Source of the DNA: Yarrowia lipolytica
Lineage: Eukaryota > Ascomycota > Dipodascomycetes > Dipodascales
Reading direction: 5' to 3'
Length of the DNA: 64,000 bases
NCBI RefSeq assembly: GCF_001761485.1
Contig: NC_090775.1
Coordinates: forward strand, 1-64,000
The position numbers were made by a program, and so were the translations under genes. A model generated the notes under the pieces. It had not been told where the DNA came from. It made no database searches and worked only from the letters and a program-made list of their open reading frames with translations. This document shows, piece after piece, positions 1 to 11,202 of this stretch (positions are counted from its first letter, which is position 1; every line of letters starts with the position of its first letter).

Positions 1-3000
1 GAAGCAGTATGTGAGTTACCATCCGAGCGGATGTCTATATCAGAGCACAATTGATAGGAGATAACCCCGTAAATTCAAGCACGTGTGTATCAGAGAACAC
101 TTGATAGGGAATAATGAAAACGCATACTCACCCGACTGGCATGTGAATGGAAAGATCATAGACATCCCCATCTCTCTTGTAGGCATTCGAATCTCCACAG
201 ACTATTTCAATGTCAGTGTATAATCACAACTCCTGGTGTTTCCTCATCGATCAAGTTCATCATCTCTTCCCTCTCATCTTACTCCATCTCCATTAACTTC
301 AAGCCATGCATGTACCCCTTACCGTCTGTCGAGCTCAAGAACGCATAAACGATCCATTTGCTATTAATAGAACAGGGTTAGGGTATCCCTGAGACCAGAA
401 TCATTCCATTAAACCCCAATACTATCCATCTGTCATTCTACTGCTCTATTCTGTTGCTATACTCACTCTTCTACCATGGATTAGACTTTCATATCTCTCC
501 TTATACGATCGTATAGCAAGACAATGGAGTAAAGCGATTTGAACCAGATTGGCAACTTTTCGCGGTCATTGGACGTAAAGGGGGACCAATCAAAGGCCTT
601 ATATTGTTTCTCACATGATTTTCCAAGTCTTGTCTTGATATGGACTTCATTGCCGTGTCAAAGTTAATGCGCCATTACTTCTGCTATAAGGAACCTCCCC
701 CTCTAAAAGATCAACTATCAACCCATATATATTGTTGAAGACAGTGAGCCTTATTCCTTCCCTACAGACAAATAACAACTGCCGTTAGATATTCTTACTT
801 AGGAACTGAAATGCTGACTAAACACACTACTTTGACATTTTTACCACATCCTACTCTAGACACTTTGACAATTTTAGCACTGCAGCCACAACTTTAACCC
901 GCATTATCCATGCACGCCACGTTTTTCACCTCCAACTTCTCTCCATTTATCTCTCTTTTTCCCTCTTTTATCCCATTTATCTCTCTTATCCCTCTCTCTC
1001 ACCCAGCCCCCGCAACCTCGCCGGGGAAAACTTGGCGAAAAAACAACAAAAACATTACTAAGCTCTTCTCTTCTCGAGACCACCCATCAAGGGTGCCAAT
1101 GGCCAGCACTCCAACCCTGGTAGGCCTTGGCCCACCTGAGCTGGGTCTCTGACCCTCCCCCATGGACTCCCTACCACCTTGTGTCGTCAAGACAAGATGG
1201 TCCCACCACTCGGCAGGATCCCCACTCAGACTAATCTTAGTGAGATAGAGATGATCATACTGCGGTACAACCACCCCCATTCTTACTACCATTAGTCCGT
1301 CCCCTCGAGGTCGCGCGAGACAATCCCTTGTCAGAGAATCGTCAGGGCAGCGTTCTCCCCATTCGGAAGTTGGGGAAGAGTCCTTCCGGTCCAATTCAGG
1401 ATTCACCAAGGCTCTCCCCATTCGGAAGTTCGAGACGAGTTACAGTCCTCCGCTCATGACACTCCCCATTCATTTATACGTCGGGCACCGATCTCCATCG
1501 CGGCTCCCTCAAAGTCTCGGTCCGAGGCATGGTCTTCCATCAGCTGGTTCTCAGGAAAATCACCTGGCTATCTACAGTCGGCTACCTGTAGACCGTCGCT
1601 ATGCTTATTCAGGCAGTCAACGAGTTACCCACGTGGTAGCCCCTGTGAATAGCACTTGTATCACCTGACAACCCAGAACACCTCTGTCTATACGCTGTCC
1701 TCGTCGAGTGTCTGTTAGACTTTGAAGCTTTTTCACCACTGCCGCTGTTCTGCTTTACCATTTTCTAGTACCATCTGTACAGTGATATTCGAGGTGACAA
1801 CCTTTGGGATGATGGAACTTCTCCATATAATGTTTTAGGCACCTGCTTTATGGGATCGTGGCAGGATAGAACACATACGTGTACAAGTCATGGCCGTGTG
1901 CCATGGATCTGGTTGCCGTTCTTCGACCATGGTAGTGCCCTGGATTCTCCCGTCCTTCTGCAGGTAGGCGCCATTACATTAGTGGGCTGTTACTTGGGAT
2001 TTTGTGAGACTAACATGAATGAATGATTATATAAAATGCACCAGCTAAATTCTTTACATATATCGAGTGCAATCATGTGATATTTCTATAGTGTAAACAG
2101 GGCAAATGGACATCTGATAATGGAATGGAAGCAATCCCTTGTTTGATATAGCAGTATAAATCATCAGACACATCAGTAAAGCGGTAGAGTGGTTATATTT
2201 GGAGGTATTTCAGAGAGAACGGTTTCATATCCATCCCGGGGTCAGTCCATTATCTTCTCGCACCTTCCCCAATACTTCTCAGAATGTGTGAAGTGGTACG
2301 AAAATGAATCAAGTGATATCACAATTAAATCAGCTTAGACGTCAAACGCCAGTTCAAAAGTCACACGAGCCTTCTGTGCTCATTCTCCAGTGGTCTATTC
2401 CCTAGCAACGCCTTCACCATTACTCTTCTCTCTTCTCAACTCCCTCATCAATATTGACTGAGGAAACACGATAGGGACAAGATATTAATCGTGGTATTCA
2501 ATAATACAACAGCCAAGGCCTTTTGATCTTGAATTGGCACTGGAAGTAAGACTTTCGAATTGGTTCAAGATCCATATCTCAAGTCACACCTCCATTACTT
2601 CAACATGTAGAAACGGTAAAGTGATCTTATCGTATGAATTTAGCTCAGCCCTGAAACTGTAAAGTGAATAAAACACCTTCCAAGACCTCAGAGCAAGGCT
2701 ATGACTACAATTAAAATGGTCTAGACACCATGGTAGGCATGGTATAACACTGTCAACAAGTTTCACACCCCACGACCAGGTCTATGCTCTATACACACCT
2801 TCTTTCAAGCCGTCACATTTCAACTTTTTATCGAGAACAGTTATTTACGACAGATCACAGCATGAAGAGATACATTCAGTCATGAAAACATAATAGACGC
2901 TTTGGGTTACCATTCAGACTTGTCCCGAGCTCCTGGAACTGTCCTTTGACCCCCCTCGCTCATTTTTCTTGACTCTGGTTGGTCAGGAAGCAGTATATCT

Positions 3001-4712
3001 GGCTTGAAGGGCTGCCCAGCTTGGAAGAACTCTTCCTGCTCATGACACAACAGAAAAGGGGACTTCAGCTTTATTTCAGCAACTGTCTTGTCAAAGCATT
3101 CAAATGACTGGCAATGAACTTCAGGACTCAGTTTAGACACCTTGGTATGTTGGACATTGACACTTTTACGAAAGTAAGCGAAAGGCTTGAGTTTCTACTA
3201 TATAGCGAATGCATATGTCGGCTTTTGCTATTCTCTGACGGCTCATGTACATTTTGCAATAGAAATTGGCTTCCTACTCATCTCTATGGAACTTATCCCC
3301 CTTGATCTTGTGGACAGCGTCAGATGCTCTCACATCCTTCTTGACTTTATACACTATTATGGGACGGATGTGACGGCTTGCTCTTAGGCAATGCACACGA
3401 AGGTAGAATATCTATCCTCCTCCGCAGTGACCCAGCAACTACTGTAGCTCAACTGCTTCTTGTTCTCGCCCAGCACCAACCACTTCGTTCGGCCGTTTCT
3501 CTCGGTGACAGTGCTGAGCGGAACTCCGACGGGTCGCCGACACCATAGACGCCACCTCGTCCGATAAGACCTGCTGATCTTCATTGCTCTTTAGTCACCG
3601 AAAATAACATTTGTCATAGCTCGTCGAGTCTTCTACAGCGAGGTTAGACAGTACAATCCAGAGGCTTTATGCCGCCATGATTGATGATAGGGTCTTCTGG
3701 AAGGATATGCCTCGGTAAAATCTGGCAGGAGGTTGCCTGAGCCCATATATGTTAGAATTCTCATGTGTTGAGGCAATAAGCAAGGATGTTTGGCGAGGAT
3801 ATCTGGCATACACGATCCACTGGGGCGAGAGCAAGCCAGACGCAAACAAATTACCGTCAGGTGCTAAAACTTACAATGACGTTTGACATGTTTCAGCTCC
3901 ACCAGACATCTGTCAACCTGACGTATGGGGATCGACTACTGACGCGCGATGAATAATGGTTTAAAGTTGGGCCTTCCCATCGCGCCCGTCGACGCTTTTC
4001 ATGACTCATTCTGCCCTGTGTATACGAGGCGGCCCACAGTATCACTTGATTCTCGGGAATCTGGCGGTAGGTGTCTTAGGCCATTGGATGATTGCAATGA
4101 ATCGAGCTTCGTTTACTGTGGCATGATGGTCAATGCTACTTATTTAGACACCGTGGAACAGATCGGGAAGGTGCAGCAGTAATCGAGGCAGCAATGACAA
4201 GAGTGAACCTGCCTTGTATGAGTACATTATCTAGAGTCAAGTCTGGACGACCTGGTGATCCGGAAATGTCAGATTCTTGATAAACAAGGACTTGGACAGG
4301 CGCAATATCACCGCAATAGCCTCCACCAGAGATTGCCGAGGATGGCGGACTCACCAATGAACATCGAGAATGTATTGATCTCACAGCGAGAATATGAAGT
4401 AATGGGAGTACAAAGGCCTTTCTAAAGGCTCTGTGCGAATTTTAAGGGGTTATTAATCGATAACATCCTTTTCCTGTTGACATCCTGGTGTAATGGGTCA
4501 CAGTCAGAATGTTGAACGGTTCCTGGTTGGTGACTGTGGGGTTGGTACTTCATGATGAACAGATTGTAGTGAACCCATCCGATTGTTAAAATAAAGCACT
4601 TCTACTTGTATACTAACCGAATAGATCGAGGGCTGCGACTCGTGTACATTAATTCCTCCACCGGTCCCCCACCTCCATTCAACCAAGCTGTTAGGAGGTG
4701 CAGATAATAAAG

Positions 4713-4935
4713 GGGATGCTTTCAACGACCTTGCTTCAATACAAGATTATAACAGATATCAAGACATTCTCAGGCGTGCTCTAGTGGTTCTCAAGACAGT
4801 CGTAAGAGCGTATTCCATATGGCATGAAGAGCTCAACAGACTCTACTTCGTGGTTTACGGGGGCTTCATCAATGTATAAGTGGGATAATTGGTGTTGAAG
4901 CACAGAGTAGTCAACCCATGTACCTTCTGGATTGC
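4713..4935 (+). repeat. 223-bp direct repeat, copy 1
   Basis: This segment recurs at 6164-6386 with the same length, no indels and about eight mismatches (near 96 percent identity by eye). It starts at GGGATGCTTTCAACG and ends at CTTCTGGATTGC. The flanks differ immediately outside both ends, and no target-site duplication was seen. It carries no convincing ORF and no terminal inverted repeat. It may be a short dispersed repeat or a local segmental duplication. Confidence 0.9.
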
Positions 4936-6163
4936 GACTTCATCTACAAGATCATCGGTAGTTTTTAGAAGTCACGTATAACTTCGATGATTACTACTTA
5001 TTTGCCCTGAATTTGGAACGCGGGTACAGCTTCATCAAAGGAACGCCATGAAACAGATAACGACCTAAGACGAGATTTTCGGGCAAATGACAGCAACCCA
5101 GATTTACCTGCGGAAAAAGAGAGGTTCTGATGGCAAGCCTACGAAGTCCGTTCAGGCTAGAAACTACTCTTCAACAGTCCATGTCCGGAGCCAGGAGAAA
5201 CAGGAGGTCAGTCGATTCGGAAGGACTCGGATTCTACCGTGAAATTTAGAGGGACCGACAAAACCTGTGGGAGTCGGAGCTGACTGCTTGAGACTGCAAC
5301 TGACCGTGATCGCAAGGACACCAAGACTATCACGAAGTGGGCGTCATTCTTCAACGAAATTGTATATCTTTGGTTCTAATCACCATCATTTTCCATCTGT
5401 TTCGTGACGTCAGAATGTTTCATGAAACCTTCTTTCAATAAGTATCTTCCTACCACCCCGGCACCAATATGATTAGCGATATTGTGCCGTCTTGATTGAC
5501 ACGTTGGGAGCGTCCACAGGGGTCTTCTAAGGGGGATATATTAAACGTGAGGCCAAATGGTGGTCCGTGCTCGAAGCCCATAAGAGCACATTCCCATAGC
5601 ACAGGAAGTCTTTCCGTGGGGATCAGTTCTGCTCACCTTGTTCTCTGCCAAAGGGAGTCACGGATATTTGTGTCGAGGCTAAGTTTCCTCAAACGTTACT
5701 AAATACTTGGGCCTCTCCGCTGTGTACCGTGCCAACTGTGTACTGGCTATTAACACCATTCTTCCAACCTCCAACAAGGTGGAAATAATCACGAGATCAA
5801 AGGCGGTTTCAGCAATGGTTCCTCTACAAAAGATATCGCTTCTTACAACTACAAATACTGTTCAACCTCTCTACAACTCAAATATTCGGGGGGACTCTTT
5901 GGTCCATGATTTATTTAACCCAAGAGGTTTCGGATTTTTCACCTACTTCCTCTTAAAAAACTAGAATAAACAGGTTCGGTCAGTTACAAATCCTCTGGCT
6001 AAAGAGGTTTCACTGCCTTACTCCTTGAATGAGTGGTGGAACTTCGGCTCGTTGCTCAGGCTCTCATTGCTCTTTGGGACTTATTGGCAACTGGCTGGCC
6101 TCGGCTCTATGGCCCTTGGCTCCTTCGGGCTCTGTTCTGTGCTCTGGCGGTTTGGCGGCTTAT

Positions 6164-6386
6164 GGGATGCTTTCAACGACCTTGCTTCAATATAAGATTA
6201 TAACGGATATCAAGACATTCTCAGGCGTGCTCTAGTGGTTCTCAAGATGGTCGTAAGAGCGTATTCCATATGGCATGAAGAGTTCAACTGACTCTACTTC
6301 GTGGTTTACGGGGGCTTCATCAATGTATAAGTGGAAGAATTGGTGTTGAAGCACAGAGTAGTCAACCCATGTACCTTCTGGATTGC
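6164..6386 (+). repeat. 223-bp direct repeat, copy 2
   Basis: Second copy of the segment at 4713-4935, in the same orientation. It sits inside the CTCTGGCTC-rich, low-complexity stretch, which continues with the same composition on both sides. This suggests the copy was placed into that sequence rather than that both grew together. No target-site duplication is visible. Confidence 0.9.
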
Positions 6387-8093
6387 AAATTCAGGCATCT
6401 GTGGCCTCTGGCTATCGCTCTGGACTCGTTGTGGTATCTGGCGTATCAGCTCTGGCTCATGTCGCACTGGCTGCTCTGGCCTTATAAAGCTCTGGCTCTG
6501 GGCTTGCTTCTTTTGACCATGTATAGGCGTCTCTGTCAAAGCCAGATCTTTGCTCTACAACTGGCAGCTCCTGCGGCGTATCAAGCTTGGCTCTTCAGAT
6601 TCTATAGGCGGCTTCTCTCATACAGGAATTTCCACCCTATGAAGACTTCACACAAAAGGAGTTTCACCCTGTGAGTAAAACAGGGAATTTCACCTGTTGG
6701 GAAAAGAAGTCTCGAAAGGAGTTTCACCCCCCTTGAGACTCTCTTGTCGGTGGGCTCTGCAGATGTTTCACTATTGTCTGGCTCCTTTGCTCTGGCGGCT
6801 GCCACATGTGGGTCCTCAAGAACTCAAAAAGACACGGAGTAGGCCTCAAGGCATTTCCAGCAGGCCAAACCCCGCTCTTGGCTTAATGGCATTTTTCAGC
6901 TCATGGCGGTCCAACCGGACACGCACAGTCACCGGACTTACTGACCACTTGGCGCAGGCGGTCTCGTACTCGCCCTCTGTGTTGAACTCCGCCTGAGAAA
7001 CCAAATCTCAGCTCAAACCGCCCAATCTCAGAAGCTGTCTCGCACATTCTCAGGGCTCATACATTTCTTTTTCAATGGGCGTCATAGCGAAGAGTCTCTT
7101 GAACCGAAAAGGGCTCATGCGGTAAACGCGTCCTCATTGCCCAAACAAACTCAACGGACCATGGCTAGCGAAGCGGTTCCTCCGTTGTATATGAAGACAG
7201 GGTCTGCTTATCAGCCTCTGCATCTCAAGCAGGCTATAAAAGGGCACCTTCCATCTCCAGAATTGAACTCAGAGTGGAACTGGTCTGATTTCTGATTGAA
7301 AAAAAAGGGGACGTAGAAGGGGGGTTTATATATATCCTTCCCGAGGGCTGTTTAGGTTCGGAGAGAGTTTGGTCAGGGTGGGAAAAAAAATGTGCATCGT
7401 TGATGCATGCATTATGCCGACGAATTTTTAGGGTGCAGGAGGAAGAAGTCGTCAGAATCAGATGGAAAGCTCCAGAATGTGATGGTAGAGATATTTGGAA
7501 ATAAGTGCGGGAGGGATAACATATTTTGGTAGTAAAATTATGATTTCATTCTTCTAAACAGTCCCATGTCATTTTCCCTGCTACTTCGTAGACCCCAAAC
7601 CTGCCATCTCTCCCTACATATCATAAAACCTTTAATTATGCACCAGCCCTCCTACGCAAGAAAAATTGTCAGAGAAGAATAGCGGAGAATATTCTACGAT
7701 ACCGAAGCCACCTGAATCTTGATTTCGGAAGATACATGTTCCGACTGGAAGGATGTGGCAACATCTGTGCAACAAACTGTCTTCTAAGCTCCAGATAGCC
7801 GTCTTTTTCCCTTGGGGTATTCAGAATGCATGCATGATGAGGAGGCTGGAACGGATGACCTATATGTGAACTTGTGCAACAGGATAATGGCAAAACGCCG
7901 ATTGATTCAACTGTGAGATCCCCGTCATCAAACCGTCATGTACCCTTAGCTTCTCCTTGATCTAAAAATAGCCTCGTAGAAAGCCATCACGCCGACACGA
8001 CGACTAATACGGAGAACATGGGTTGGAAACGGAACATGAAGGTGGCAAAAATAAGTACCATCCCATTTGAAAATGAGCAAAAGAGCAAAAAAG

Positions 8094-8213
8094 TAATTGC
8101 AGCACCCAGGATTCTCGTATGGTCTCCCACTACAATACTAACTGGGCTCTCTGGTGCTTGACTATGGCTGATCGGACGGGAAGCCGTATTTTCACCAGGA
8201 TATGGCCGCAACT
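8094..8213 (-). rRNA. 5S ribosomal RNA gene
   Basis: The minus strand matches yeast 5S rRNA along its whole length: GTTGCGGCCATAT at the 5' end, CCCGTCCGATCA in the middle, GTAGTGGGAGACCATAC in the internal control region and GGTGCTGCAAT at the 3' end. It folds as 5S should. The terminal stem pairs GTTGCGGC with GCTGCAAT (two G-U pairs), helix II pairs CTGGTG with CACCAG, and another stem pairs CCCAG with CTGGG. A run of six T follows at once on the transcribed strand (8087-8092), a good RNA polymerase III terminator. Isolated 5S genes outside the rDNA are known for Yarrowia. No tRNA was found just upstream, so this does not look like a tRNA-5S fusion. The exact ends may be off by one or two bases. 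Short ORFs across it are artefacts. Confidence 0.93.
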
Positions 8214-9951
8214 GACATAAAAAGTGTAAGATTCCATTTAACTGGCCAAACAGGTCATGTGGCCGCAAAAAATCAATGAATCTGGGATGCCTTTTGCGTA
8301 ATATCAGGCAGAAGAACTTCTCTTGCATCAAAGTAACATGGGTGTGAATCAGTTCGAGTTTTTGGATGAAGCGCCAAGGTTAAGAAACTGTGTCTGTAAC
8401 GGTAAAACACCTAATACATACAATCTGATGAGTTTCATGAACTGTCTCGTTTCACTATTGGCACTCGTTTAGGTTCCGATCGTGTAGCAGACATCTCTTC
8501 GGTGAAGTCGTCCATAACGTAGAATCTGCTTAGAATGACGAAGAGACAAACACTTCATGAAGAAGACGAAGAACTGCCGGGTTATAGCAACCAACGTCAG
8601 TTATACAGGTTTTCTGGAGAGGAGAAGCCCAATTGCGCATCAATATTGTTAGCACGTCGTTGTGATTGCAATTCCCATCATCGCGCTTACTTTCCACCCC
8701 ATTTGTGCTAATGGTACAAGTACGAAAGTACTGTATTTTACTGTAGCTTACTGTTGGAGTTAGGTATCTCTGAGTAAAGGCGGGGATTATAAATCTGCTC
8801 GCACAAGTGACCATTGAAGACTGACAATTTTGGAGACAGCGATAAGGCAAATCGTAATAGGGTGTGGCGGTCATCTGCTAGTAGAAGCCCCCCGAGTTCG
8901 AAAAAAGAGGATTACCGACATCATACATTGGACAGTGTGGATTTAGATACAGTGTGTGGGATATATGCTCAAAACATCATCTCTGAGTTGGTGACATGGA
9001 CAGAGATGCTAGTGATTGAGTCGAGATGGGCAAAGCTATCTGAACCAAAAACCGCTGCGGTATTTGTATGACTAATGGAACATCTGGTTAGAACATCTGG
9101 CTTAAGGATGTCTGGGTGTGGCATTTCGTCGATATTGAAGTTGTCTATTTAACATTCCTAGTGTTTGGTCTTGTAAACGAAGTAATGTCTGCGCAACTTA
9201 GTCCTCCATATACTGTAATGCTGTACTCTTCTCCTCCTATAGTCCTTCTAGTGGGACCCACTCAAGCAGAACTCGGGCTTCGGGATTCTTCTGGGACGAG
9301 AGAGGACTTGGGTATATGTCTTGGCTAAGAGGACTTGGCGGTGCCACTAGCGCGAGAGGACAAAGAGGGCGAAACGAGAAATTGGGTATCGCCTTGATGT
9401 CCCAGGATGTGGAGTTTGAAAAGATCTGTCGCAAGCTGCAGCACTACAAGTGGCGCCCCGGAAACAAACGAGCGCAAGCTCGGGGATGGTGTTGAACTCC
9501 TTTCATGTGGATCAGATCCGAGGGTTAGGGGCTCTACAACGAACGAGCCGAGGAAGAGATCCAAAAGGTACGAGAAAGAGGTGGCAACAAGCGTGATTTA
9601 TCAACCAGTAGTAACATGAGATGTATAGTAAGATAATGGATCGGAAATCAACAACGCGCGCAAACGAAAAGCGGGGTGCTGTGCAGAGTTATACAAACCT
9701 TGATTGTGGTGCTTTTATGTACGTACTGTACTGCTGTACCACAATAGACACACTACAAGTACAGTACTGTACAGTACTGTATGTACTGTGGTTCCGCCAT
9801 AGTGGACACCTTCAGTGTATCACGAGGTGAACTGTAACACATTACTTTCAAGAAACAATCAAGAAACTTCTCAAGTCATTAGGTTTCCCTCACCTTCCAG
9901 AATATTGAAGGACTTACCCCATTCAAATTTCCGTGTGGCAAATTAGGTTCA
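8214..9951. other. Non-coding or decayed region between 5S and the 416-aa gene
   Basis: No supported gene. A plus-strand frame at about 9237-9492 stays open for some 80 codons with an Arg/Gly-rich then Lys/Arg-rich composition, and ends in a basic, Trp-containing stretch; it has no good start and no recognised family. A long run of GTAC-based words (ACAGTACTGTACAGTACTG and relatives) lies at about 9720-9790. Confidence 0.5.
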
Positions 9952-11202
9952 ATGATCCGATTATTCGTAAAATGGAGAACCTCCAACAATTCGCAGAAAT
10001 CCAGGATCTTTCTGAAGAAAACCACCAGATCATTTCGGGCCATTGCGATGTCTTCCAATTCATCACAATCTGCCATACGCTCAGATTACACTCAGAATGA
10101 TGTCACATCATCGGAAATGACTGTGATGAGCTACTACCTACTTGGACCGGAAGTAGGGAGCAAGCTCAACGAAGTCATGCCGCATCGTAGTATCGATGAA
10201 TGGAATTTTTGGACTGAATATTTCTCTTCTGGAGGTATTTACAGCAAGCTAATCCAGTATGCAGGAGACCCCCTTTTCTACGAACGACTCGTCAAGCCAA
10301 ATTTGGAACAGCTCTCGCGTGAATATCCTCAATGGTACGGTAGGCCTGTGGGTATGGATCCATTTCCGTCATACGTCGAGTCGTTTCCATTTCCTGAGTG
10401 GCGCCACCCAGACATGATCTACTTCATGTCTCGATTTGCAAGGAAAACGAGGCACTACCTCAGATATGAAAACTTCCTCGAAACCCGCGAAATCGTTCTG
10501 GAGAAGCTGGAAGAACAGTACCCTCATTTCGACATGCATTATGTGGAAAATTGGAGCTGGAAGTTTGAGCAGAATGCCTTCAAGCTGTCTAGGGCTGCGG
10601 CTAAGCTGATGGCAAAAGAAGGCAGCCTGAGGGAGTATAGGAAGTGGCTAGAGAGGACTTTTCCTGAGTATTACGGCGGACCGCAAAGAGTGGCAGAGAT
10701 TAGAAAAGTAGACTGGTATAATGTGGAAAACATTATGAAGTCTACAGGTAGTGGGAAAAGTGTGATTGCTGCTTTGAGCAAACTTCTACCCATTCAGCTG
10801 ATAAAGGACGCTTTCTACAAGACCTCCGGTTTACCAGGGCCCGCTTTGAAATACATGAAGCATCCAGAGGAGCCACTGCCGGGAATTTGGACTGCTTCTG
10901 ATGACTTGGATTTGCTGGAGGACGACGAATATCAAGTGGCTAGATTGAGGACATTCCACGGAGATCACAATGTGAAGTTTAGACAAGAGTTTTTGGTCAA
11001 GAGGGTGGTGAAGGCTAATAATGATGCCAAATCTGCTTTTGAGAGGCCCAAAATGAGTTCGCCTCGAACTCATGTGTCTCCACTTGGTGAACCAGATGTT
11101 GCATGTCCCACTTTAGATCAGATGAGATTGATAGAGTGCTTCGGTGGCTATGGAGGAGAGGAGTTGAGAAGATTGAGGATGAAGGCGTTATCTCAACTGT
11201 GA
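9952..11202 (+). CDS. Unassigned protein, 416 aa, internal helical repeats
   Basis: The family is not recognised with confidence. The first ATG gives 416 aa; a second in-frame ATG at 10048 (MSSNSSQS) gives 384 aa. The first 32 residues are rich in Arg, Lys, Ser and Thr with no acidic residue, like a mitochondrial presequence, so the start matters for localisation. The body repeats a unit ending in a Tyr/Phe-Pro-x-Tyr pattern: EYPQWYGRP near residue 124, QYPHFD near 185, FPEYYGGP near 238. Near residues 305-345 the segment PGIWTASDDLDLLEDD, followed by a His-Gly and an Arg-x-Glu-Phe-Leu, resembles the GxWTxxDDxxL signature I associate with C-terminal regions of fungal Rap1-like proteins; that link is weak and from memory. 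Codon use is that of a normal gene. No intron was needed. Confidence 0.75.
   Translation: MIRLFVKWRTSNNSQKSRIFLKKTTRSFRAIAMSSNSSQSAIRSDYTQNDVTSSEMTVMSYYLLGPEVGSKLNEVMPHRSIDEWNFWTEYFSSGGIYSKLIQYAGDPLFYERLVKPNLEQLSREYPQWYGRPVGMDPFPSYVESFPFPEWRHPDMIYFMSRFARKTRHYLRYENFLETREIVLEKLEEQYPHFDMHYVENWSWKFEQNAFKLSRAAAKLMAKEGSLREYRKWLERTFPEYYGGPQRVAEIRKVDWYNVENIMKSTGSGKSVIAALSKLLPIQLIKDAFYKTSGLPGPALKYMKHPEEPLPGIWTASDDLDLLEDDEYQVARLRTFHGDHNVKFRQEFLVKRVVKANNDAKSAFERPKMSSPRTHVSPLGEPDVACPTLDQMRLIECFGGYGGEELRRLRMKALSQL

Larger units (their letters stand above)
1..8093. other. Gene-poor region, no supported protein gene
   Basis: No open frame here looks like a conserved protein; all are short, overlap on both strands and lack recognisable domains. 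Seen in it: CTCCCCATTCGGAAGTT repeated near 1355 and 1415; a 223-bp direct duplication (listed separately); and a compositionally odd stretch at about 6030-7000 that reads on the minus strand as Pro/Glu/Gln/Ser-rich fragments and on the plus strand as repeated CTCTGGCTC words. About four diverged copies of a GGAATTTCACCC-like word lie at 6625-6740. A TATAAAAGG box lies near 7228-7240 with no supported gene behind it. The whole stretch looks like decayed or rapidly evolving DNA. Coding exons split by introns could have been missed. Confidence 0.6.

Noticed and set aside
7987-8331. 114-aa minus-strand ORF
   Set aside because: It is a translation through the 5S rRNA gene; the protein-like look comes from the conserved RNA sequence.
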